Shown one piece after another: positions 1-6,297 of a stretch of 6,347 nucleotides of DNA. The stretch is taken from positions 1 through 6,347 of the forward strand of contig CAVKOU010000065.1 of assembly GCA_963658085.1 (NCBI GenBank), in the 5' to 3' direction. This DNA is from CAKRJP01 sp963658085 (lineage in GTDB: Bacteria > Bacillota > Clostridia > Lachnospirales > Lachnospiraceae). The notes under the pieces were generated by a model. That model was not told the DNA's origin. It searched no databases and worked only from the letters and a program-made list of their open reading frames with translations. Numbering within the stretch: position 1 is the first letter of the stretch; every line of letters begins with the position of its first letter. The translations under genes and the position numbers were made by a program.

Positions 1-899
1 GTATTGGCATAGGTCAACGGTTCATTATGGATGAAGAAGATTTTTCCGTTCATCGGAGCATACAGTGTCTCCATAATCTCTCCATCGTAAGGATGAATAA
101 TCTCCGCCAGTGGCTGACCCATACTAACGGAATCTCCCGCTTCCACAAGGGCTTCAAAAATCCCTGATTTCGCAGTCCGCACAGAAACAAGCTCCGTATC
201 TGTAATGATCTTACAGCCATTTCTATGAGGCATCCGGTATTTAATAATTCCTCTTGCTGCCAGGAAATTCATCACCGCCATCACAGCCTGCCCTGCACCC
301 TTGGGATCGATTCCCGTGGTCATAGTTGTATAGAGGGAATAAGCCTGCGTATCCCAAACCTGCCAGTTATAATTAAGAGTTGCCGTGTCATAGGGGCGAA
401 CCACTCTCTTTACCACATAGGGAAGTCCAAAGTCTTTTCCCGCCTCGGCACTGGTATACCCTTCCGCCATCACTCTGATATGAGGCATGAAATTTCCGGG
501 CATATAAAAAGAAGTAAACTGAATTCCATATTCATATTCGGAAATTTCTTTAAATACTCCATCGGCAATTCTCTGTGTAGTCTCTCCCAGATCATACCCC
601 GGGAACATCCGATTAATATCGGTATTGTCTGTCGGCCAAAATCGTTTTTGAATATTCATGGAATAAGGATTCACGGAAGGGATAATCAAAATCTTGTGAT
701 CCGGAAGAATTCTCCCTTCCTCTTCCAGCTGCTTACATTTTTTCACCAGCTGAGAGCAACAATAAACCTGCTGAACTTCATTTCCTCTCATACTACCTAC
801 GATGCAAAGGGACTTCTTTCCCTCTCCAAATTCAAATCCTGTCACTCGAAAATCATCCCGGTAGAGGCCCTTGATCTCATAAAGAATTCGCTTACGCAT
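1..899 (-). CDS. M14/AstE-AspA-like protein, predicted catalytically dead paralogue (C-terminus cut by window edge)
   Basis: The frame is open from the ATG at 899 to base 1: 299 codons with no stop, so only a short C-terminal end is missing. It follows the same plan as the adjacent 316-residue gene: a metallopeptidase-like N-terminal domain, NRMFPG at residues 96-101, and a C-terminal beta-rich domain ending near APMNGKIFFI (281-290). The catalytic positions have changed. The first zinc motif reads MRGNE (37-41), so the His is Arg38 although Glu41 remains. The second zinc His is Gln127 (GIQFTS). The catalytic Glu aligns with Thr192. In this family such losses should abolish zinc hydrolase chemistry, so I infer a pseudoenzyme, perhaps a partner or regulator of the active paralogue. 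The start is supported by AAAGGAGG at 909-916, nine bases upstream, and the gene overlaps the preceding one by 8 bp (ATGCGTAA). The family call is firm; the inactive state is inferred from residues only. Confidence 0.85.
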   Translation of the reverse strand, partial: MRKRILYEIKGLYRDDFRVTGFEFGEGKKSLCIVGSMRGNEVQQVYCCSQLVKKCKQLEEEGRILPDHKILIIPSVNPYSMNIQKRFWPTDNTDINRMFPGYDLGETTQRIADGVFKEISEYEYGIQFTSFYMPGNFMPHIRVMAEGYTSAEAGKDFGLPYVVKRVVRPYDTATLNYNWQVWDTQAYSLYTTMTTGIDPKGAGQAVMAVMNFLAARGIIKYRMPHRNGCKIITDTELVSVRTAKSGIFEALVEAGDSVSMGQPLAEIIHPYDGEIMETLYAPMNGKIFFIHNEPLTYAN

Positions 900-1842
900 G
901 GTGATAAGCCTCCTTTCTCAGAAGTCGGCCCATAAGGGAGCCCTCGTCTACGATAGGATACTCGCGTATGGTAAATAAAATGCCATCTACCGGCGCTAAC
1001 ACCTCATCCAACACACTTCCACTCAAAGGATCCACGATTCTTCCCACCAGATCTCCTTTTTTTAACTCCTCCCAGTGTTTCACACTCGGAAGGAAAAGCC
1101 CTCCCACGGAAGCATTGAGATAGCTTACATCCTCAGGGTCCTTGGACACGATGGGGGTTCTGACAGGATTCACTTCTCCCGTCCAGATTCCCATACTCTC
1201 CATTAGCTTAAAAATACCATCTACCATCTGGTCTCCATAAGCCTTGGTAATGCGCATGCCTACACCCATTTCCACTACCAGCACCGGGGTACCAATGCTA
1301 TTTAAACTATAGGCAAATGTTGATTCCAGAACCGTGCTGGCTCCATGCACCCAGACAAAATCTACATTAGCTTTCATGGCCATGGGAAGTAAAATTTCCT
1401 CGTGAAGCTCATTGATACGAATCTGAGGAATTTCCGTCAGATAAAGATTGCTGGCATGGATGTCTAAAACGCAATCGGATCCTGCCACATCCTCAATAAT
1501 CCCTGCTGCCAGATACTCTGTCATATTTCCATCAATATTTCCGGGGAATAGTCTATTCATATCCAGATCAAAGGCCGGAATTCCCCTGGTAATAGAATCA
1601 ATTCCCAAAGGATTCATGGCAGGATAAACATCTACAATTCCCTGTAAACATTCTGGTTTCTCATTGATTCTTCTTTGAAGTTCAAAACAAACATACTGTC
1701 CCTCCAGCTCATCTCCGTGAATACCGGTGACCACGCTGATTCGTTTCATGTTCTCCCCAGGATTTTTGGGCATGATCCTGTTTTTCTTTATTCTCAAGGT
1801 CTCATCTATAGGCAGACCTACAGACACCACTTCTTCAATCAT
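892..1842 (-). CDS. M14 family zinc hydrolase (succinylglutamate desuccinylase/aspartoacylase-like)
   Basis: This 316-residue protein has the hallmarks of the AstE/AspA branch of M14 carboxypeptidase-like enzymes, which use zinc to cleave an amide or peptide bond of a small acylated substrate. Visible motifs are GIHGDE (zinc ligands His42 and Glu45), DMNRLFPG (94-101, substrate-binding Asn/Arg), LDIHAS (zinc His129) and VVEMGVG (catalytic Glu191). A beta-rich C-terminal domain follows (about 235-310, with VLAPVDGILF at 281-290). No signal peptide or membrane segment is seen, so it is probably cytoplasmic. The start at 1842 is 8 bp after the transglutaminase stop; a GAAAGGA element inside the end of that gene may serve as its ribosome binding site, though its spacing is long. 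Its place beside an amidoligase and a transglutaminase-like peptidase suggests it trims or deacylates the product of that pathway rather than acting in arginine breakdown. The true substrate is unknown. Confidence 0.9.
   Translation of the reverse strand: MIEEVVSVGLPIDETLRIKKNRIMPKNPGENMKRISVVTGIHGDELEGQYVCFELQRRINEKPECLQGIVDVYPAMNPLGIDSITRGIPAFDLDMNRLFPGNIDGNMTEYLAAGIIEDVAGSDCVLDIHASNLYLTEIPQIRINELHEEILLPMAMKANVDFVWVHGASTVLESTFAYSLNSIGTPVLVVEMGVGMRITKAYGDQMVDGIFKLMESMGIWTGEVNPVRTPIVSKDPEDVSYLNASVGGLFLPSVKHWEELKKGDLVGRIVDPLSGSVLDEVLAPVDGILFTIREYPIVDEGSLMGRLLRKEAYHHA
909..916 (-). promoter_or_regulatory. Ribosome binding site of the second M14-like gene
   Basis: The minus strand reads AAAGGAGG here, nine bases before the ATG at 899. 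It lies inside the last codons of the upstream M14 gene. It fixes the start of the downstream gene and, with the 8-bp overlap, points to coupled translation of the two paralogues. Confidence 0.75.
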
Positions 1843-1850
1843 CTATTTTT

Positions 1851-2648
1851 CTATTTCCTTTCTTCGACCACTACCGATATTTTCTGGGTCTGGTTTCCAC
1901 CGCCAAACATGATTCCACGATTAATGGCACAATCCGTGGCATCTCTTCCATCTCCCAGCTTGATATAGCCTTTTTTCACCAGGCGATTATGAGTAGGATC
2001 AAAGCCCACCCAACAATTTCCCAGAAGCGCCTCCGTCCAGGCATGGCTCTCTCCCTCTCCCTGAATCAAACCGCAGACATATCTTGCAGGAATTCCTGCA
2101 AGACGAAGCAGGGTAATATAAATATGAGCATAATCCTGACAAACACCCTTACCAAGATTCCACGCTTCCTCTGCACTGGTTTCTATCTGGGTAGAAGAAG
2201 GCACATAGGAAAAATCTGCATAAAGTTTTTCCATGATATAGATACATTTTTCTCTATCATCGGTGGTCTTCTTCAAGATATCCGAAAAAGAAGCATAGTA
2301 GGACAAAAGACCACTTTCCGGCATACATTTTCCTGCCGGAAAGCGGTAAACAGAGATTCTCTCTTCCTTTGCTTCCTCTTCGTATTCATTTTCATTATTT
2401 TCTACATAGCCACTGATGCGAAAGGTAAAGGAATCATGATCTCCTTCCACGCGGCCATAGATCTGCCTGTTCCCCCAGGCGTCCTCACCGAAAGAATAAG
2501 GACTTTCCGGCAACAGCTCAATGCTATAATTAAGTAACTTTTGCCTCTTCGTATTCTTCGGTATACATTTGATTGTAAAATGACAGAGATGAACCGGAAT
2601 CTCATACTGGATTTCCATATGATATTCAAAATGCAGTACTTCCACCAT
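1851..2648 (-). CDS. Transglutaminase-like cysteine peptidase family protein
   Basis: This protein of about 265 residues has a bacterial transglutaminase N-terminal domain (about 1-85, beginning VLHFEYHMEIQYEIP) and a transglutaminase core. The papain-like triad is complete: Cys170 in GVCQDYAH, His202 in SHAWTE and Asp217 in VGFDPTHN. Proteins of this type mostly hydrolyse peptide or isopeptide bonds, though acyl transfer is possible. No signal peptide is seen. The frame stays open up to a GTG at 2693, but I prefer the ATG at 2648 or the GTG at 2645. An AGGAGG lies at 2651-2656, family similarity begins right there, and the extra upstream codons fall in a strong hairpin. AGGAGG is only 2 nt from the ATG but 5 nt from the GTG, so 2645 may be the real start. 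The gene sits between alpha-E and M14 genes in the amidoligase operon, where it presumably processes the amidoligase product. Its substrate cannot be read from sequence. Confidence 0.9.
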   Translation of the reverse strand: MVEVLHFEYHMEIQYEIPVHLCHFTIKCIPKNTKRQKLLNYSIELLPESPYSFGEDAWGNRQIYGRVEGDHDSFTFRISGYVENNENEYEEEAKEERISVYRFPAGKCMPESGLLSYYASFSDILKKTTDDREKCIYIMEKLYADFSYVPSSTQIETSAEEAWNLGKGVCQDYAHIYITLLRLAGIPARYVCGLIQGEGESHAWTEALLGNCWVGFDPTHNRLVKKGYIKLGDGRDATDCAINRGIMFGGGNQTQKISVVVEERK

Positions 2649-2650
2649 AA

Positions 2651-2656
2651 CCTCCT
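2651..2656 (-). promoter_or_regulatory. Ribosome binding site that decides the transglutaminase start
   Basis: A perfect AGGAGG on the minus strand lies 2 nt before the ATG at 2648 and 5 nt before the GTG at 2645. It starts just after the 3' arm of the 54-nt hairpin. It argues against the upstream GTG at 2693, which has only a weak GGGA element ahead of it. Confidence 0.7.
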
Positions 2657-2660
2657 GGTC

Positions 2661-2714
2661 TATGATATCCACAGATTGTTTCGCACTGTACACCTTAACA
2701 ATCCCGATATCATA
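2661..2714 (-). promoter_or_regulatory. Intercistronic hairpin between the alpha-E and transglutaminase genes
   Basis: Two nested inverted repeats form one imperfect stem. The outer arms, TATGATATC at 2661-2669 and GATATCATA at 2706-2714, pair over 9 bp. The inner arms, GATTGTT at 2674-2680 and AACAATC at 2697-2703, pair over 7 bp. A 4/2-nt internal loop lies between the stems and the terminal loop is 16 nt. The outer stem contains the TGA stop of the alpha-E gene (2710-2712), and the AGGAGG of the next gene begins 4 nt beyond the stem. There is no U-tract, so it is not a standard terminator. A ribosome stopping at the TGA would melt the outer stem, so a role in coupling, expression ratio or mRNA processing is plausible but inferred. 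Confidence 0.6.
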
Positions 2715-3372
2715 AGATACTTTCTACTAAAAATACAATCTTATAATAATCAATCTCCTCTTCCAAGGCAAGGGCTTCCAGCTGTTCCAATTTTTCCTTC
2801 TCATAGGAAAGTCCGCTTCTCTCCACTCTTGGTTTTAAGCGGTGAATTTCTCTTAAAATCTCCCTCGCATCCAGTCCAAGTCTTGCATAAAGATCAATAC
2901 GTTCAATCCTTTTTCCTGCCTTAATAACGTTTCGAACGTGTTCTGAATCAATCCGATCATCGATGGTTCCCCAGAAAGCAAGAAGATAATCTAAGGTCTG
3001 CTGCAATTCGATCAACGGAGATCTGCTGACTGCAGCCTTCTTTAACTCATATACCGCCAGCTGAATATAGGAAAGTGCCTCCGATGTAATCCGCTCCCTT
3101 AACACAATAGCATTATCATAAGCCCGGTACATGTTACTGATGATGGAGTCCGGATTATCTGTATCAAAAGGATAATGCTTCAAAAAATCTTCTCTTGAAC
3201 TGTAAACATTCGGAATATCAATCATCTGACAGAACTGCTCGTAGCTGTCCTGATTTTCATCGATCATCCGATCAAATCGTTTAAAATAAATACGAATAGT
3301 TGTATAAACCCGCTCTGTATATCTACCTAACCAATATAGGCTATTTGCCTGTTCTACCGAGATAATATCCAT
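2710..3372 (-). CDS. Alpha-E domain protein (COG2307 type)
   Basis: This 220-residue, mostly helical protein carries the marks of the alpha-E family. Near the N-terminus is SLYWLGRYTERV (11-22), matching the family's NLYWLGRYxER signature. A central YRAYDNAIVLRERIT (82-96) corresponds to the AReNAR...Re-type helix, and KAGKRIERIDLYARL (151-165) to the later ER-rich helix. The biochemical role of alpha-E is not established. It nearly always accompanies the circularly permuted ATP-grasp protein, sometimes fused to it, so it is usually taken as a partner subunit of the ligase. Many alpha-E proteins are around 300 residues, so this is a short version, but both ends look natural. Its first 19 bases overlap the end of the ATP-grasp gene. 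GGGAGGAGG at 3385-3393 is rather distant (12 nt from its last GGAGG), and an AAGGA lies 3 nt before the ATG. No membrane segment or signal peptide is seen. Confidence 0.88.
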   Translation of the reverse strand: MDIISVEQANSLYWLGRYTERVYTTIRIYFKRFDRMIDENQDSYEQFCQMIDIPNVYSSREDFLKHYPFDTDNPDSIISNMYRAYDNAIVLRERITSEALSYIQLAVYELKKAAVSRSPLIELQQTLDYLLAFWGTIDDRIDSEHVRNVIKAGKRIERIDLYARLGLDAREILREIHRLKPRVERSGLSYEKEKLEQLEALALEEEIDYYKIVFLVESIL

Positions 3373-4682
3373 GTGTCCTTGAATCCTCCTCCCTGAGATG
3401 AATTAACAATAAATGAATCCGGATTTCTGGAAAATCTGGTCAATCCACTCTTCCATACCAAAGGCTCCTCTGCCGTAAGTACAAAAGCTCGAAGATCCGC
3501 CTTTCTCGGCAATCTCTCTCCATTTTCCATAATATCGATATCCTGAAAATCAATGACCTCCTGAGCGATAAATCGTCTCGGTTCCTTTTTCAAAAGATCG
3601 ATAAAATCCGACTTCTCCTGCTTGGTAAGAGAATTTCCAAACAGCACACCGTAGCCACCGGCTTCCGCTACATCTTTTAATACAAGATCATCGAAATGCT
3701 CCAAAACATACTTCATATCCTCCTCATAGAAAGGAAGATATGTCGGAGCATTGGACAAGATTGCCTCTTCTCCCAAATAATAAGAAATCATTCGAGGAAC
3801 AAAATAATAAATTCCTTTATCATCCGCGATACCATTTCCCGGGGCATTCAAGAGAGCCACATTTCCTTTTCGGAATACATCATAGATATGAGGAATACCG
3901 ATCAGGGATTCCGGATTAAAATTCATAGGATCCAGATACTCATCGGAAATTCTTCGATAAACTGCTCCTACTAATTCTTTCTTACCTGCTGCCGTCAGAT
4001 AATACAGATGATCATTCTCCACCAGAAGTTCAGAACCGTTGACCAACTTGGCTCCCGTTTTTTCTGCCAGATAAGAATGCTCAAAATAAGCGGCATTATA
4101 ACGACCCGGCGTCAAAATGACATTTAACCCTCCGGTATTTACATAATCCATGGTATGTTTCAGAAGGTCCGCATAATTACGATTATCCTCCAAATGCGTA
4201 TCATGGAAAGTCTTCGGCGAACATCTTCTGCAAATTTCTCTTGCAATCATCGGATAGGAAGCACCGGAAGGAACTCTTAGATTATCCTCCAAAATATACC
4301 AGGTATCATTTTTCCCCTTTACCAGATCGATTCCGGAAATATGGGAATAAATGTCCTTCGGAGGCGTTGCACCCTCACATTCTGCCATATAACCACTGGA
4401 GGCAAAAATAAAATCTTCCGGGATAATCTTATCCTTCAAGATCGCTTTATTGCCATAAATATCCTTCAAAAAAAGATTCAGGGCCTGCACACGCTGTTTT
4501 AGTCCCTTCTCCAAATAAGCAAATTCCTCCGTCTCGATAATCCTGGGAATTGCATCAAAGGGAAACAGTTGCTCCTTAAACACGTTATTCTTGTAAATTC
4601 CAAATTTCACCCCATAACGTGCTAACAACTCATTCACCTTATTGGTGTCCTGCAAAAGTTCCAATTCTTTTATTTCCATCAC
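3354..4682 (-). CDS. Circularly permuted type 2 ATP-grasp protein, putative peptide/amide ligase (COG2308 type)
   Basis: First gene of the operon: a full-length 442-residue protein of the circularly permuted ATP-grasp family, related in fold to glutathionylspermidine-synthase-type ligases. Members are predicted to use ATP to join a carboxylate to an amine through an acyl-phosphate. Family blocks appear in order: FPFDAIPRII (40-49), ILEDNLRVPSG (130-140), TPGRYNAAYFEHS (191-203), YRRISDEYLDP (242-252), NAPGNGIADDKGIYYFVPRMI at 279-299, YYLGEE (301-306), LKDVAEAGGYGVLFG (335-349), ADLRAF (395-400), GLTRFS (413-418) and the C-terminal NSSQGGGFKDTW (427-438). None of the expected blocks is missing, so the enzyme is likely active. 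Translation can begin at GTG 4682 or ATG 4679, which are adjacent codons; AGGGG at 4689-4693 is 6 nt from the GTG. A promoter and a structured leader lie upstream. Substrates are unknown; the alpha-E, transglutaminase-like and M14 neighbours imply a peptide-like product that is later cleaved. Confidence 0.93.
   Translation of the reverse strand: MMEIKELELLQDTNKVNELLARYGVKFGIYKNNVFKEQLFPFDAIPRIIETEEFAYLEKGLKQRVQALNLFLKDIYGNKAILKDKIIPEDFIFASSGYMAECEGATPPKDIYSHISGIDLVKGKNDTWYILEDNLRVPSGASYPMIAREICRRCSPKTFHDTHLEDNRNYADLLKHTMDYVNTGGLNVILTPGRYNAAYFEHSYLAEKTGAKLVNGSELLVENDHLYYLTAAGKKELVGAVYRRISDEYLDPMNFNPESLIGIPHIYDVFRKGNVALLNAPGNGIADDKGIYYFVPRMISYYLGEEAILSNAPTYLPFYEEDMKYVLEHFDDLVLKDVAEAGGYGVLFGNSLTKQEKSDFIDLLKKEPRRFIAQEVIDFQDIDIMENGERLPRKADLRAFVLTAEEPLVWKSGLTRFSRNPDSFIVNSSQGGGFKDTWILSR
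3385..3393 (-). promoter_or_regulatory. Ribosome binding site of the alpha-E gene, embedded in the ATP-grasp gene
   Basis: The minus strand reads GGGAGGAGG, within the codons for the conserved QGGGFKDTW block of the ATP-grasp protein. It lies 12 nt (from its last GGAGG) before the alpha-E ATG at 3372. A second weak element, AAGGA at 3376-3380, is 3 nt away. Together with the 19-bp gene overlap this suggests coupled translation of the ligase and alpha-E. Confidence 0.5.
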
Positions 4683-4733
4683 ATCACGCCCCTATCTTTT
4701 GCTCATCATTCCCTTTCGAATTCCCGGTATACG

Positions 4734-4770
4734 AACAAGGGCGCTTTGCAAATTGCAAAACGCCCTTGTT
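4734..4770 (-). terminator. Strong hairpin in the operon leader: terminator or attenuator candidate
   Basis: Arms at 4734-4749 and 4755-4770 pair over 16 bp around a 5-nt loop. The GGGCG/CGCCC core is GC-rich. On the minus strand all positions pair if the 4744/4760 position is taken as G-U; on the plus strand it is a C/A mismatch. This suggests that minus-strand RNA is the functional form. The following minus-strand bases (TTGTTCGTAT) make only a weak U-tract. It lies 80 bp after the ATPase stop and could end that transcript, but also falls downstream of the TTGACA promoter, inside the ATP-grasp leader, where it could act as an attenuator. On the plus strand a T-rich run follows, but no plus-strand gene needs it. 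Confidence 0.55.
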
Positions 4771-4797
4771 TTCCTTGTTCATTCTTAAGTTAGTTAA

Positions 4798-4826
4798 ATG
4801 ATATAGCCCTTTTTAATTTCTGTCAA
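4798..4826 (-). promoter_or_regulatory. Sigma-A-type promoter for the ATP-grasp operon
   Basis: The minus strand carries TTGACA (4821-4826), a 17-bp spacer, then TATCAT (4798-4803). The -35 is a perfect match and the -10 matches at five of six positions. Transcription should start near 4790, giving a leader of about 110 nt before the ATP-grasp start that contains the 4734-4770 hairpin. It lies in the short gap after the ATPase gene. Confidence 0.7.
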
Positions 4827-4849
4827 TAGGATTTAGATGTAGTTTCTTT

Positions 4850-6202
4850 CTATATCAGCATCGTCATATAAATCGGAATATACATAATTTCATCTTGATA
4901 TTTCAGATCCTTCGTATAAATAATATAACGCTCCTGCATCTTCATCTGATATTTTTTCGTCAGATAATCAAAAGATTTATGCGACATATATCCCGAAGAC
5001 TTCACCTCGATCGGGCAGATTTTTTTCTTTTTAACTGTCATAAAATCTATTTCATACTTCTTTTCCCTGGCAGAATCTTCCGGGGTGTACAAGTACTCAT
5101 GAAAATATAGCTCATGACCGGACGCTCTCAACATTTGGGCAACTATATTTTCAATGATCATTCCCTGATTAATACCCAGATTATCGATAATCAATGCCTT
5201 ATACAAATTTTCATCCGTATCATCTCTACTTTTCATAATCTGTGTTACCAAAAGCCCCGTATCACCCATATACAGCTTGAAATTACTGCAATCTGCAAAT
5301 AATTCAAGTGCAACTTCCGGTTTCGTTACATTAATACATTCATTCCCCATCATAGACTCTGATATGAAGCTTACCGCATCTACATAATTTTGATATCTTG
5401 CGTTTTTTTCGATCAACGAAAATTTAAAATGGGAATTTTTATTCTCCAGTTGCTCCGGAATCGTCCGGAAAACTACCGACGCTTTTTCCCGATTATCCCG
5501 ATCATATTTTGCTAAATCCTCTTCATAAAGACTCAGTATGTTCCTTTTTATAAAATCAATCTGTGCAAACGTTTTTCCTTCAACAAATGCACTGACCGCC
5601 TGAGGCATTCCCCCTATGACCATATATGTCCGGAACTTTTTCATTATTTTTCTGTGAATGGAATCCCCCAATGGCTTGCGCTTTTCATAAGAACTTTTTA
5701 TTGCATCAAATGTAATAGTATCCCCTAATGCCCACAGATATTCTTCAAAGTCCATCGGAAACATCTTTATCCGATATTCTTCTGATGGGATAAGGATATT
5801 CTTAATATTTTTACGTATGGAAATCAATGATCCGGTTTCAATATAATCATACCGTCCATCCGCCACCAGATACTTGATTGCCTGCCTCGCCTGCGGAAAC
5901 AACTGTACTTCATCAAAAATCAGAACACACTTATTCCCCTTTAAATCCCGTCCCTTTAAAAGAAATAAATTGCGAAAAAAACTATCCATATCGTCCATAT
6001 TGTCTATGAAAAGATTCTGTATATCCTTGTTTTCTCTTGCAAAATCAAGGATCATATAATCATCATATTCATTTTTTGCAAACTCTTCAACAATCGTACT
6101 CTTTCCAATACGCCGGGCACCTTCCAACAAAACTGCTGAGGTCCCTGCCGCTAATTCTTTCCAGTGTAAAAGCTTTGCATATACTTTTCTACGAAAAACC
6201 AT
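4850..6202 (-). CDS. AAA family ATPase with AAA_14 and DUF4143 domains
   Basis: A 450-residue ATPase of a large prokaryotic family of unknown role. The N-terminal AAA_14 domain has Walker A GARRIGKST (28-36), Walker B CVLIFDEVQ (92-100), a TGS sensor-like stretch (123-125), the family's MFPMDFEEYL (148-157) and GGMPQA (197-202). The C-terminal DUF4143 region holds a PD-(D/E)XK-like pattern, YEIDF (383-387) followed by PIEVKSS (397-403), typical of this family; whether it cuts nucleic acid is not known. The frame is open from 6238, but the ATG at 6202 is chosen because GGAGGGG lies at 6207-6213 just before it. No membrane segment is evident. The gene looks more AT-rich than the cluster to its left and has a separate promoter, so it is probably an accessory gene unrelated to the amidoligase operon. 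It appears intact. Confidence 0.9.
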   Translation of the reverse strand: MVFRRKVYAKLLHWKELAAGTSAVLLEGARRIGKSTIVEEFAKNEYDDYMILDFARENKDIQNLFIDNMDDMDSFFRNLFLLKGRDLKGNKCVLIFDEVQLFPQARQAIKYLVADGRYDYIETGSLISIRKNIKNILIPSEEYRIKMFPMDFEEYLWALGDTITFDAIKSSYEKRKPLGDSIHRKIMKKFRTYMVIGGMPQAVSAFVEGKTFAQIDFIKRNILSLYEEDLAKYDRDNREKASVVFRTIPEQLENKNSHFKFSLIEKNARYQNYVDAVSFISESMMGNECINVTKPEVALELFADCSNFKLYMGDTGLLVTQIMKSRDDTDENLYKALIIDNLGINQGMIIENIVAQMLRASGHELYFHEYLYTPEDSAREKKYEIDFMTVKKKKICPIEVKSSGYMSHKSFDYLTKKYQMKMQERYIIYTKDLKYQDEIMYIPIYMTMLI

Positions 6203-6208
6203 ACAACC

Positions 6209-6213
6209 CCTCC
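6209..6213 (-). promoter_or_regulatory. Ribosome binding site that decides the ATPase start
   Basis: GGAGG on the minus strand, 6 nt before the ATG at 6202. It sets the start 12 codons downstream of the first in-frame ATG at 6238. Confidence 0.8.
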
Positions 6214-6265
6214 ACAAATACCTTTGCATAGTATTCAAGCTATCGACATTACATCATCCGCTAAT

Positions 6266-6297
6266 ATTATACTACGAAATCACAAAATGTTTTTCAA
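6266..6297 (-). promoter_or_regulatory. Probable promoter of the ATPase gene
   Basis: A perfect TATAAT lies on the minus strand at 6266-6271. The nearest -35-like element, TTGAAA at 6292-6297, is 20 bp away, which is long; it sits 17 bp from an overlapping, poorer TAGTAT at 6269-6274. The -35 element lies inside the first copy of the 33-bp repeat, so a repeat-binding factor could compete with polymerase. Expected start near 6259, with a leader of about 55 nt. Confidence 0.5.

Noticed and set aside
225..935. 236-codon plus-strand open frame
   Set aside because: It lies opposite the second M14-like gene, which has clear family motifs and a ribosome binding site. The plus-strand translation is rich in Ser, His and Ile with no recognisable domain.
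1989..2537. 182-codon plus-strand open frame
   Set aside because: Antisense shadow of the transglutaminase-like gene with no motif; the catalytic triad is on the minus strand.
2402..2629. 75-codon minus-strand frame within the transglutaminase gene
   Set aside because: Alternative frame of a well-supported gene, rich in Arg and Ser, with no family resemblance.
2649..2693. Fifteen-codon N-terminal extension of the transglutaminase gene from GTG 2693
   Set aside because: It falls in the loop and arm of a strong hairpin, has a weak ribosome binding site, and adds residues outside the family domain.
2541..2924. 127-codon plus-strand open frame across the alpha-E/transglutaminase junction
   Set aside because: Antisense to two conserved genes and to the hairpin between them, with no domain or convincing ribosome binding site.
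4692..4709. Five-codon upstream frame (MMSKR) in the operon leader after AAGGGA
   Set aside because: The ribosome binding site abuts the first ATG and is only 3 nt from the second; so short a frame can arise by chance and nothing else supports translation.
6203..6238. Twelve-codon N-terminal extension of the ATPase from the ATG at 6238
   Set aside because: The GGAGGGG at 6207-6213 lies inside this stretch and serves the ATG at 6202; family similarity begins after that start.
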